Assembly: GCF_009389715.1 (NCBI RefSeq)
Contig: NC_052397.1
Coordinates: forward strand, 15,262,129 to 15,326,128
Reading direction: 5' to 3'
From: Phoenix dactylifera
Taxonomy: Eukaryota > Streptophyta > Magnoliopsida > Arecales > Arecaceae
Length of the DNA stretch: 64,000 nucleotides
In this document: piece after piece, positions 33,981-45,816 of the stretch
Numbering within the stretch: position 1 is the first letter of the stretch
Layout of the letters: every line of letters starts with the position of its first letter
Program-made: the position numbers and the translations under genes
The notes under the pieces: model-generated
The model's input: only the letters and a program-made list of their open reading frames with translations
What the model was told of the DNA's origin: nothing
Databases searched by the model: none

Positions 33981-36098
33981 CATTATTTGGTTTTCTTGTT
34001 AATTGGCACTAAATTTACTATAAAGTGGAGCCTATTGTTATATGTTAAAGATAGTTTTTCTTGCCAGGATGGTGCTTTCATAAAAGGTGGAATAAAACTC
34101 TAGTCTGGAGTTTGTGTTATAATATAAGAGATCAAAAGTATGGTAATGACATATTTGCTTGATTTTTTTCGTGGCCCTCGACCACGACTATTCAGATATG
34201 TTTTCCTGTGGGATTTAGCACCGACTTGGAAGTTGGGATTTTAAGATTACAAAGTGAAAGAAATAAGTTTCCACAAGGTGCTTAGGATTATGAACATATT
34301 TCTCTCTGGTTCTTGGTTTGCTTGCCATGCCTATGACCACTATCTATTGAACTACTGATTACTTGCTCTCCCCACCACCACCATGACTATAGAAATGAAG
34401 GAAAAAATCTTTTTCTTTCGTATGATTTTGACATTCATAACTCTCATAACTCTAGCAGCATTTTCAGGAAAAAAGTTTGATTTTTTTAAAAAAAATCTTG
34501 GTAAAGCAAAGAAAAGAAAGAAAACACTAGTGTTTTGACCTTAATCTTTTCTCCCCCCGATACTTAATTTACTAAAGTAACGGCTATACCGGTTTCATCT
34601 TAATTTAAATTATCCTCTTTATTATGATTTTTTTTTCCTTTTGTGTGTGTGTGTGTGTTGTTTAAGGAAAAGCATCACAAGTAGGTGCTAGGTTTTCTTT
34701 AAAAAAACAAAGGAAAAGAGAAGAAAGAAGGCGATAGGTGATTGATCTGACCCATGGTTTTGGAGCTCCAGAAGGTAGTTTGATGTGGCTCAAGTTTTAG
34801 GTAATGGGCATGCAGCTTCTTGTTTCTTTTGACAAGATAAAGGGGATCGCGGTAATTATCACAACTGCATATAGGACCCAAAGGAAATAGAAGGAACAAA
34901 GTCCAATTGGTGGTGGGGCGATAAGCCTTAGGCATGGAAAGTGGCATTTTGCCTTTAGAGGGTACGGTCGATAATGGTCCCGGTGCATCGATCTTTTGCA
35001 TAGCATAGGGCTATAAAGTCGTCGATTGCCGCTGCATCATTTAATCGTACAGATACATGATTATTTGGTATCCAAGAGATGATGTGTCGTATTTGACAGC
35101 CATCTATCTTCATGATCAGATAACTTCAACGGTCTCTATAGCGAAAAAGACGAAGAATTCGAACTTGTGTTGTGGTGTCTTTTTTTTTTTTTTGGGTGGG
35201 TGGGGGGGTGGTCCTCTTTTGCCAATGGACCATGCTATCTAGGAGATGGTCCCAGCTCTACATGGCCACTCTGACCCCTCTCTACACCCCTATACATCTT
35301 CATCCATTCTCCTTACTTAATTGACAACAATACTTTGTAGCTATGGGAACTAAATGTCTTCCTAGGCACCATCTATGGTCTTTACCTTTGGGCACTGATT
35401 TTATTGGACGTAAATCAACACTGGTCAACCACGAAAACTAGTCAGCAATTACTTCAAGTGGCCGGAATCTAGAGTACTGATTTGTGTATTCCCTTTTATT
35501 AAGTTCATTGTTTGCGCCACTAATGCTGCTGAATAAAGTAAACTCAGAGAAAGATACCATCAAACTAGCTTGCTGGAAAAGTCTCCCAGAGATATGTGGT
35601 TGTAGAATAGATTTTGGAAGGGATACCTCTTGTACCATTGAAGGAATAAATCCATATTCCACAGAATAGAATATTTTAGAAGTTTGGTTGGATAGATAAG
35701 TGTAGAAAATAGAAAACATTTAATATGCATTGAATTTTACGATAGTTTGGATTTTATCATGAAGACCAAATTACCTATTTTCTTTTTAATGTTTATAGAA
35801 GGAATAAGACCAAAATGGTAATTGAATGGAATAGGGGCAAGTCTGTTCTACTACAATTGATCGAATCTATTAACTTCGTAGTGGGCGGTTATAGTTTTAG
35901 ACTGCATGGGCAGTTATAGTGCCCTTGAAGGAAGAAGGCGTAGCACATACATTGGTGGATCTCCTTCTTGCCCTCTAGACTCATCGCAACTTCTTCTCTA
36001 TATGCAACGCCTGTATGATACACATTATTCATATGACATATGTTGCGATCAGTGATCTTATCATAGATCAAAACCTATAAGCTATATAGGTAATGCGC
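33981..36098. other. intergenic DNA, no gene seen
   Basis: AT-rich. There is an AATAAA near 34091 that could serve the TCP transcript, T-rich runs, and short frames without motifs. Confidence 0.45.
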
Positions 36099-37587
36099 TA
36101 TAACATCCAGCTCAGCTAATAAGGAACTGGATTTAGTCTACTTGACTGGCCTAGATGTAAGAGTTGGAGTAGGAGATGGAAAACAAAGAGATAGAGTCCT
36201 ATTCAACTTAGAATAGAAGACGGACTCCTTCTCTATCTCGATGTCCTACGGAAGCTAGAAAATCTAGGAACGGTTATTTAAAGACCCTTACACCCCCTTT
36301 CATCTTACCAATGATAGACTTTGCCGATCACCACCGCTGGTTCCTTCTTCTTTTCTTGGCTTACGCTGCACATCGAATATTTCAGTTGAGCGCTTGTCAG
36401 AGTCTTATATTTTGAGAGGGATTCTCGAAATTATTTGGATCTGTAGTTTGGTTTCGCTCGTAAGGCAAGTAATGTAACTCTTTTTATAAATTTATCGGCA
36501 AATTATATAATATTTATATTATTAAGTTTTAAGTCGTATTATCTGTGATTTATGAACTCAAAGCATAATATTTATTTATTGAATATCTCATATTATGGAA
36601 TATTAATTGATGCATGATTGAAATTATTGATTTTATTATGGATTATGTTTAATTAAATTCGTTATCGGATGATTTTATGTATTTTTCAATTTGGAGCATT
36701 AAAATGATTTATGAAAAGAGAGTTTGATTCAAGATAATTTCATAGCCTCACTATGTATCGATACCCCACTAGTGGGGGTTATGCACTATTACATCGATAC
36801 CCCGTCAATGGGGGTTATGTGTTGGTACACCGATACCCTGCTAGTGGGGGTAATACGTTGGCACCCTACCAATGGATATTATATATTGGCATATTGATAC
36901 TCTATCAGTAAGAGTTATATGTTGGCCTATCGATATCTTGCCAGTGAAGGTTATATGTTGGCACTTTGATTATCACTAAGCTTATATTTTAATAGAAAAA
37001 ATATGGTCATAGCTCATGGTTGACGAAATGAACTTGATAATTTGAAAGAATGTAGATTTATAAATGAAATTTGATTTTGAAAAAGATTAAATTTGACATG
37101 CGTAATATTTTGATAATGTTGCATACTAGAATTTAGTTTTAAATTAATGAATTTAATATGCTTATTTTTTTAATAAAAAATTAATTTATTGTTTGATTAA
37201 TGTGGTTAAAATGTTCATTGTTTACTAGGTTGCCTAGCTCATTATTTCACGTCTCATTATTTTTATAGATTTGAAAACTAAGATAGCATAGGGTCATGAT
37301 TAGAAGTGACTAGGGGTCGAATTTGATATGTTTAATTTAGATGAAGATTTGACTAGAGTTTGATGTAAGATCTTTTAAATATTGTTGGTTCTATAAGATA
37401 TTAAATTTAGATTCTAGTTATTTAAATTAAAATTTAATCATTAACTCTTTAAATTTATTCCGTTGCTTATTTATGATATTATGATGAGATGCTTTGCATG
37501 CTTGTGAGAAGAATTTTCTATACGTATGTAGCTATTATTGCGACTCCTGGTTTACGATCTTGAGTTGGGGGCATCACATGAGTTACA
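36099..37587. mobile_element. possible degenerate solo LTR
   Basis: Begins TATAACATCC (perhaps a mutated TGTAAC) and ends GTTACA, a near inverted pair. A TATA-like TTATTTAAAG followed by a C/T-rich presumed initiation region lies near 36265-36300, as in a U3/R promoter. The interior has a degenerate array at 36762-36970. No 5-bp target duplication matches, so the edges and the call are uncertain. Confidence 0.3.
36762..36970. repeat. degenerate 45-bp tandem array
   Basis: Four to five units of the type 'cgataccc.ctagtgggggttatg..ttggcac' that decay progressively from left to right. Confidence 0.8.
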
Positions 37588-38500
37588 CAAGTTCTCGTCC
37601 ATAAAACAACATGCCTAAATGGAGATCTTAAAAAACTCCTCTGGTAGTTAGTGATGCTTATTTCACCCTCTAAGGTTCATATAAGACTGATAAAGAGAGT
37701 GAGAATGATATATTAGAAGGAAGCACCGGCATAGATGCATATTTATCTTTGGCCAATTAGTAATCTTCATTTTTACAATGCTTACATAAAAGTGTTGGAT
37801 ATTCTTGCACCAGATTTATACCCACAATCTTCACCTCCTTATTGTTGTGGACATCCATAGCTTAAAAGAATATTTTGATGGTGGTGATCCTGTTAAGAAA
37901 ATCCTCTAAAGCGGCGATTATGACCAACTATACGATTATAATTTATCCTTAGTTGCATTATTTGTTCTTGCAACTATCGGATCTCCACATCTCTTGTATC
38001 ATTCTCCATTATTGGGGCGTCACTTCAATAACCATATAGAATATCACATACGAACTAGATCCGCTCTACTACCAAAATAGTGCACATGGTAATCTTTATC
38101 CTTGAGAAAGATCTACCCAATGATGGAGAAATAAGATAGAAGGGAGAAGAAACAATCATAAAAAAATTCTCGAAATTCAAAAACAACCGAGAAAAGAACT
38201 AGAAATTTCATTCAATTCAGGATTACTTTTTTCAAAAGTTAGGCATCCCTATAAACAATTGCAGAACTCTTGGACCTATCCATGAATGTGTCCACATTTA
38301 CTTCTTGCTAAAAGGGTAAGAGAATTTTATGCATAAGGAAAATTATTGAAGAAGAAATTCATATAATCTACTAAGATTTGATTTAGTACAAAAATGAAAA
38401 AGTGGTTGGAAATCACCTTCTCGTTATTGACTAAGATCTTAGATTGATCTTGATGCGGAGCCTCTCCAAATCTACCTAAATTTGATGATATCAGCCTTAT
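37588..38500. other. intergenic DNA, no gene seen
   Basis: No coding frame or recognisable element. Confidence 0.45.
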
Positions 38501-38504
38501 TTGA

Positions 38505-39075
38505 TCATATCTCCAACTTGGCTTTCCAAAACTGACTTAGGTCCGAGCATGGTATGGATTCTTTTATTCCTCTAGTCAGTCTTTGACACAAATACATAGG
38601 ATGAAAGTGGATCGGATAATATCCATCCAAATCTATTTTTATTTCCAAAACTATTGAATATGGATAGAAATTTAAGCATTCGATTAATATCCATATATGT
38701 ATCCATATGCATAAAAAAATTGGATATAAATATGGATAGACAACTATCCGGTACGTATCCAAATATCTGTTTTCATATGTAACCCTATTTAATTTTATTT
38801 AATACTCATAAACTTTTAAGAAAATAAATGACCAATTTAATATGATATTAATTTAATTTACCATTTCCTTAGTAATATCTTTGATTTTGTGGTCATAAAA
38901 TTTAGTGATCCGATTTATATTCATATTTGTATCCATACTTTCGGTATCCGATTTGTATCTGTATCTATTTAAAACAAATATGGATATAAAAATCTAACAT
39001 CTATATCTGCATATGTATTCGTCAAACAAAATAAATATAGATATAGATATACTAGTATTCGATCTGATTTCAGCC
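38505..39075. repeat. AT-rich 'tatggata/tatccata' repeat region
   Basis: Many copies of tatccatat, tatggatat and 'ggtatccgatttgtat' in both orientations. The pattern is seen in interspersed non-autonomous repeats of plants. No termini are defined. Confidence 0.4.
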
Positions 39076-39703
39076 CTATGCATATAGTTAAATACATCTA
39101 CGCTAGGTCTACTATGTGCATCAGATACTCAACTGAAAACCATGACCAACAACAGATGGCCTCCTCATAGAATACAGAGAGTCAAAATTGATGAGCAAAC
39201 CACTCAATATTGATAATATAAACTTCAGAATGACAACTCTAAAATGTTTTCCTAAGAAAAAACTTCTCCAAATTTACAGTTTCACCTTCAAGATCAAAAA
39301 AGCACCCCAAATTGCTGTGCCATGATGAACAGGATGCCCACAGAAAAGTCTAGCACAAAGGTCTAAAGATAGGTGCTTTCACCTTCTTTGGGTTGCTGCT
39401 GTGCACGCATTATATCTAAATTAGAAGCCGCTATTCTCAATTGAGATCTGTACCTGTGCACATGCTCTTATTTCAAATCATTAAGCCATTCAAGTAATGC
39501 AATTTCCACGTACCAGTAGATGAAAGGACAACAGATTATTAAAAAGTAACAGCATGAACAGCTAAATACATTAATAACAATAATTCACAATACACCTGGA
39601 AAGTTTAACACTGTTAATATATGTCTCCATGAGCCCAACCCTAGCTAGTCACTTGTTCAAGACAAGGAATGCAACTGAAAAAAAAATGGTAGAAGAGATG
39701 TAG

Positions 39704-42700
39704 CTACGGGAAGTAAACAGGCCAGTTGTAGTAGTACGACTCACGCAATGGTTTGCTCATGTACTGGTTCCACTGGAGAAAAAGGAAGGGGAAAAGCATG
39801 TTAATAAAAGGAAGGGGAAAAGCATGTTAATAACAGGCAATAGTACGTCAAATAAAATGCACCAAGGCAAAACCAATTAGCTAACATGACCCTGGCATGA
39901 CAAGCATAGATCAATGAGACTTGACGCCACGGACAATTGTCTAATTCTACAGTAGATATAGCATCGCAAACTGGAATTGCAGATGAAGAGAGTCATAAGC
40001 AAATTACAGTATATAAATTGTTTAGCAAAAATATCATAATAACTTGCATATGATTTCTTTATGTACTGTCAAATCATGCAGAAGCATAAACCAGTGTTGA
40101 ACCACTTCCAGCCCATTCAATAGGTATAACAGACCTCTGGTTGTATTCCCAACTCTAATTCCAGCATGATTCCCCAAATATTGCTCATCATCTCCAAAAA
40201 TATTTGACAAGGAAAAAAGGCACAAAAGAAAAGGAAGAAACTCGCTGAATATGATAGGTAATACCGGTAGCAAGCGTTTAAAGATCTCACCTTGAACTGG
40301 TACGGCTGGTTCTTCTCCATTGCTTTCTTCCAGTGGTAGTGTTCAAACATCATAGCCTTGTCGTGCCAGCTGCAAAAAGATAATTCCAGAGTATGCAAGT
40401 AAATAAGCTATAATATGTAAACAAATAGTATGTCTGTGCATTGCAAAACAGATGAAGCATAAATCCATGACATGTGGATGAGCTATTAACTATACAAAGA
40501 AACGTGTTTAATATGAAGCAGTAATGTTTACAGAGGGGGGTAAAAAAGAAAGATCAGAAAAAAAATGCACCAGTAAAATTTCCATGGTAAGTGCTACAGT
40601 GCAGCCTTAATGGTGGCAAGAGATGACGACCATGGCTTAGAAATGTTAAAAGGATCCAATAGTGGGGTGGAACAAACCACAAGAAAAGAAAAAAAACATC
40701 CAATGTCACATGAACACAGGAAAGCTAAGCCTGATTGGAGGTGGACATCTAAGCACAAAACACGAACGCTAACACTTATCAGATATGGTGGAATGAACAA
40801 AATCTGTTTTCATGAGATATAACAAAATGTGAATAGTCAACTTCACCAAAAAAATAATGAATAGGTAAATTTCATACTGTTAAATAATAACCACTTCCCA
40901 GCTCCAGCATAGGTGTTCAGACTTATTTTCTTTCCCCGTCCATTGGTCTGATCTCAAGTCATCCTCATCATAAGAAAATGTCGCATTGCAGTTGAGAATG
41001 TTGATGAGTCTACTTGTTTGGCATATACTAGCACAATCTCTCACCTTGACTGAGCAAAACAGCACCTTGACAATGGCAAGTCCTAAAATCAGAACCTTAG
41101 TTTACAGTTTGATAAAATTTATTCTCCTTGAATAATTAATGAGTAGGCATTAGTTTATGAGTTCCTAATCAGCAGTAGATTTGGATGGGAAAGTATTAAA
41201 ATTATTAACTCTGCTTTTGTCATCAATTATACAATTTCGCTTACAAAGCTCTAGATTCTCTAATATTTGCAAACTTCAAGACTTCTGCATCAAAGAGTTT
41301 TAATCCTTTTTGGCTTTTATCCTGTTCTACTCTTTAATTCTTTTTCCTGACATGGCACTAGAGGTACTGGAAAAAATTCAAGATATACATATGTTTTTAC
41401 TATTATTTTCCTATGCATGGTTTCTTAATATTCTCTTTTGCTCACTTACCACTTCAAAATTTAAAACAAATCAAATGGCCATACCACAAGTACAACCCAT
41501 GCCAAAAGCCATCTGTTTTGCTTATGCTTCTTACATTAACTAAAACGATCTCATGCCTCATTTAGAAGATAGAAGAGCGAAACCAATATCGATGGCCAAC
41601 ACGTGCTTCTTTTTCTCATTCTTCTCTCTTACCTCTCCGCAAGGTAACACAAACTTCTTGTATTAGGTCCTAACCAAGCCCCATAGGAGATGGGTGTCCA
41701 CATGAATGAATCAACTAGCTGTATAAATAAGGATCTACCAAATTCAATAGGATGTAATGAACCCACCAGCAACCTGTTGTGATGTTCCAAGGACTGGTTG
41801 GGATTGAATTGGAACCTCTCCATGCATTTAGTCCAATCTAAGATAAACTATGTAGTAATAATACCTTCTACATAATAACTAGTACTTATATACATATCAT
41901 TTATATCTAATGATCCTAAAAAACCAAGTCACACAGTCATATTTATTATGACTTTAAACTACAAAACAATTACGCAACATCCTTTCTGCGAGACTAGCAT
42001 TCATATCTAACAGGTCAAACATGCAACTAGAAAGCCCCATTGGCTTTCTAGTTAAACTTTGAAGATAGCTCTAAAATACAAACTTTACAATAACAATCTA
42101 AACCAACTCAGAGGCAGGCAAAATTGATAGCCCTTGAATCAGCTCAACATATGTCTATTAAATAAAGCTTGTTATTGGTAGTACACGACTATATTTCATA
42201 TTGATAAAACAATATAAAGAGCATGGAGGGTCATTAACTTATTTATTTGAAACAATAACCTTTCACCACAATAGGCATTTTGAATCTCAACTTCCATTGA
42301 ATCAGGTATTCTTGGGACTTCCCTTGTGCTTATAGAACTTTAAAGCCCTTAATGTGGTTGGCTTCATAATATGTGATCAACTCATCTTGTCTGATCCAAA
42401 AATGTAAATTTCTACTTGTGCTACTACTACCTTTTGGATTCCTTGTCAATCCACAACTGTGGTACACTGTACACCTTTACCCCCCCACCCAACAAAAAAA
42501 AAAAAGATACATTGTTCATATACATGGCAGGCAATGTGATTAAGAAACTAAATCAGTATAAAGCAACAGCAAAATACTAGCTAATCACAAAGAAAGCAGC
42601 TATATATATACAAAAACACAGAGCAGTTATAAAGGGACCCTGACAAAGTATCAGCATGAAGAGTAACAAAGTATCGATTCTTTAAAGAGAACAACACGTT

Positions 42701-43211
42701 GTTGGTGTTTCCAATGCATCATCCTCGCACCTCATCAAACATGCTTTCAAATTACAAGCCTCTTCTCCTCCTCAATTCAATCTATCTTTTCCCGAAATTA
42801 GTTACATTGGGCTTTATCTCACACGCAATCCTCTGATCAAACTATTTCTTTTTTCGCATTTCCTCCATAATATCGAATCTAGGGCACTCAAGGAAATCTC
42901 ATACAGTTCGCAATGTCTCATTCTTCGCATGATTCTTCATAGCTCTAATTTTTACACCATATCATAACAAACGATTATCCTCACCTCGCCTGGAGCTGAA
43001 AAAAGTCATAACCTATCGCACAGACTTACCATAAAAAAAAACTTTTACTACTATTCAGCAAACAGTTTGCACAATCTCCCATCTCGCTTCTTTCGTGCAC
43101 ATCCCTTCCATTTACCCTCTATTTTTCAAAACAAAACCATACAATCCAAATAAATCCACCACAAGAGGAAAAAAGAAGAAGCAGAAAACAGAAATCCTGA
43201 CCCAAAACCTA

Positions 43212-43272
<61 letters not shown>

Positions 43273-43436
43273 GGGATAGCTCACTTGAACTGGTTGGAGA
43301 GATTCCACATGTAGGGATCGAACCAGGTGAGGGCAGAGAAGGCGAAGGATCCTATCCAGATGTTCACGAACCGATCGGGATCGGTGTGGGGGACTCCCGG
43401 ATCGCCACGATAAGGGTTTCCGAAGTACTTTTCCAT
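39704..43436 (-). CDS. plant mitochondrial complex I accessory subunit (At1g67350-like)
   Basis: Three exons join in frame to 99 aa: 43285-43436, 40291-40369 and 39704-39772. The first exon begins MEKYFGNPYRGDPGVPH and contains DRFVNIWIGS; the second has WHDKAMMFEHYHWKKA; the last ends YYYNWPVYFP. This small hydrophobic/aromatic protein matches, from memory, the short Arabidopsis protein At1g67350, listed as a plant accessory subunit of NADH:ubiquinone oxidoreductase in the mitochondrial inner membrane. Residues 24-45 could form one membrane segment, and there is no cleavable presequence. Splice sites are GT-AG and phases agree (2, then 0). The first intron is 2.9 kb and begins almost directly with a (GA)n tract. 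The gene call is firm; the subunit name is less so. Confidence 0.82.
39782..39837. repeat. perfect short tandem duplication
   Basis: 'aaggaaggggaaaagcatgt' with its tail is repeated twice head to tail, just inside the last intron of the complex I subunit gene. Confidence 0.85.
42025..42053. repeat. perfect 12-bp inverted repeat, 5-nt loop
   Basis: AACTAGAAAGCC, loop CCATT, then GGCTTTCTAGTT, within the large first intron of the complex I subunit gene. Confidence 0.85.
43218..43269. repeat. (GA)n microsatellite next to a splice donor
   Basis: About 25 GA units. Read in the sense direction it is a (CT)n tract starting some 15 bases into the first intron of the complex I subunit gene. Confidence 0.95.
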
Positions 43437-43866
43437 CGAACAAGCCCTCCCTCTCGCTCGCGGCGCTCCGCTTGGCCTCTTGCCGTTCTCCGGCTCCGCA
43501 TCTTATCTCCACTTTTACCGTCCGATCTGCGGATCCAACGATGTGGGAGGTGGCAAATTATTTAAGCTAATTGCGGGATTCCAGATGCCGTATTCCGTTC
43601 AGATTGTAATGTAGTCGGCAGCAAACGGCGACTTCATTTGGACTCGGGCGAGGCGAACTTGGTTTTCGGGTTTTAAGCATCCGGCCCGCTTAACGGCGGA
43701 TTTCTTCCGTTGATCTCCTCGTGAGGCCATTGCCTGAATGGGCCATCTCTTATTTTAGTTCTAAATCTTTCTTATTGCCATGCTTTACAATAAGAATAGG
43801 TATTTATAGACCTCATGGTACACTTGATTAGAAAGGGAATGTTGTGGGATGGGGTTTTGAACTTTA

Positions 43867-43877
43867 GTTCCACATCG
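43867..43877 (+). promoter_or_regulatory. snRNA-type upstream sequence element (USE)
   Basis: GTTCCACATCG matches the plant snRNA USE consensus RTCCCACATCG at 10 of 11 positions. Confidence 0.55.
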
Positions 43878-43902
43878 GCTAATCAGCGGAAAACTCTGTG
43901 CC

Positions 43903-43908
43903 TTATAA
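43903..43908 (+). promoter_or_regulatory. TATA box paired with the USE
   Basis: TTATAA, about 26 bases after the USE. In plant snRNA genes the shorter USE-TATA spacing (mid-20s) marks RNA polymerase III transcription and the longer (mid-30s) marks polymerase II, so this spacing fits the former. Confidence 0.5.
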
Positions 43909-43928
43909 TGAGGAGGCCTAAAACGTTT

Positions 43929-44040
43929 CCTCACGAGGCGCCTTTTGAAGGGCAAAACCGTGAGGATAGGAGCAGTATCTCGCAGTCGCTTTTCCTACTC
44001 GACCGGTGTACTGGTTGTTGCTGGGGTGAAACCCCGCAAT
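43929..44040 (+). ncRNA. candidate structured small RNA or SINE/TRIM-like repeat
   Basis: Starts about 22 bases after the TATA box. Nested complementary segments are CCTCACG (43929-43935) with CGTGAGG (43959-43965), TAGGA (43967-43971) with TCCTA (43993-43997), and GGGG (44023-44026) with CCCC (44032-44035) across a TGAAA loop. The sequence is distinctly more GC-rich than its surroundings and is not U1-U6, 7SL, U3 or RNase P/MRP as I know them. A weak point is TTTT at 43942-43945 and 43990-43993, which would terminate polymerase III early. 'CCCACATCGG' phrases also occur in plant LTRs, so an interspersed repeat is the main alternative. Confidence 0.35.
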
Positions 44041-45240
44041 AGAAAATAATATCCCCTAGAGTCGCACTAAAAATAGAATTCCAGATAAGATAAGTTAATG
44101 AGGCAAATCAATCAGCTATTTTCCACAGAAGCAAAACTAGTAAAGTAAAACTTCTCTATGGAAGGAAAGGTAGCAAGGCAGACCAATAAAATGTTCCTGA
44201 TTTGTGGCGGCAAATTATTTGTTAGATCACTCCAAAAATGATAACCAAATCTCCAAAACCTGTTTAAGATTTCCATCACAATTTTTAAATATCCTTAATG
44301 GTTATTTTGTCATGTGAAATCCTTATTAATTTGCAGACATGTACTTCACCTTGCGGTTTGTGATGGAGTTGTAAATGCTAGCTTTCATAGATTGATTCCT
44401 GGATAGTATATTTTAATAATCATCATCACGGTTCTCTATTGTTGGTTGGTTCGTGCATGTAGCCTATATGCCGTTCCTAAATATGTGAATGGTTATGTTC
44501 AAGAAGAAATTAGTAGGAGGATTGGATGCATCATCGATCTACGATGAATTTAATTCTTTTTTTCTTCTCTCTTGTTTTTTGTTTTGTGTGTAATAGCAAC
44601 ATGCACTAGGATAAATTCATCTCAGGCCCATGGTGGATCTGGTCCACCTAATACTTTTCTATGTTTAGGTTCTTGCCACTAGTCTCATTGCTTGCATTTA
44701 AAGTAAAGCATCATATAGGCATGCGTTGAGGGACATCCATTATAAATTGATAATGTATATATCTTAGTGTGTGAAATCATTCATACCTCACATGAAATCG
44801 GCGAAGGCTTCTCCCGATCATTTATCCATTTTCAGGTTGCAGTGGTTGGAAAAATTATCAGGATTCATGAAGTTCACTTTGTAAAATCCAAAAGATGTAA
44901 ACCCTTTAGAGCTCATCACTCTATTCATTGAGAACTAAGATACTATCATTGAGATAGTTTACTATTTATGGTTGTTAGTTTTCCCTATTGGCAAAACTTT
45001 TGCATCTTTCTAGTATATTTAGCATAATGGCAGAAGGATTGAACAAGAAAGAATTTTTGGGCATAGTAGAGTTAGATGTATCATTTAGTCCATTGAATTT
45101 TTATGATTATAGATACATTTTCTTATGACAAAACCATTTTTACAGTTTATTTATTGGATTTGTGACTTTATTTAACTTGATAGATCTCCAACTTATATGC
45201 TTCCCTTTTTCACTCTTTAGGCATTATTACATCGACAAGA
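44041..45240. other. intergenic DNA, no gene seen
   Basis: AT-rich, with no coding frame of note and no recognisable element. Confidence 0.5.
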
Positions 45241-45488
45241 ATGAAACGTTTATTAGATTTCAAAGCTAACAACTCACACCGTCACACGTACAAAAAGTAC
45301 TACCCTCAAGTAAAAGAGTCCCCCCCCTCCCCACCCCCCTCCCTTCAAAAGTGCCACATTGGATGGTCACATTCTAGAGTCTTTAGCTCACGTCCAGTTA
45401 GAAATAACTTAGCATTATCTCTTCTATTAATTACAGCGCGCCACCTGTCAGGCTTCCACTTTGATAGGCCGCTTCGTCTCTCTCTCGG

Positions 45489-45497
45489 TTAGGGTTT
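45489..45497 (+). promoter_or_regulatory. telo-box in the TAF8 upstream region
   Basis: TTAGGGTTTT, the reverse of AAACCCTAA. A second copy (tagggtttt) is near 45632. Telo-boxes are common near the transcription start of plant housekeeping genes. Confidence 0.5.
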
Positions 45498-45816
45498 TAA
45501 GAGTGTTTTTTTTTTAAATCTTCCGCTCCAAAACTCTACTACTCGTCTACTCCAAACCCTACCTGCTCCCCTCCCCCCGCACGCTTGAACTGTGGCAGAT
45601 CCAGTTTTGGATTCAAATGCCATTCAGATCTAGGGTTTTTTCCCACAAAATCGCACTGAAGAACCCTTGCTTCGGATCCATCAAGCTCGGTGCCTTTTGA
45701 ATGCACTATCAGAAGTTCTTCGAGAGTACCGGAATCCTCCGTTGGAATATGCCGAGTTTTGCCGGAACCACCCTGTGGGATCTTAGGCTTTGGATAGATG
45801 ATATGATCGTTTGAAT

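Noticed and set aside
36094-37592. Target-site duplication for the possible solo LTR
   Set aside because: The five bases left (tgcgc) and right (caagt) of the proposed edges do not match.
43095-43565. 156-codon open frame with Arg-Glu repeats
   Set aside because: Created by the (GA)n tract and overlaps the first exon of the complex I gene on the wrong strand.
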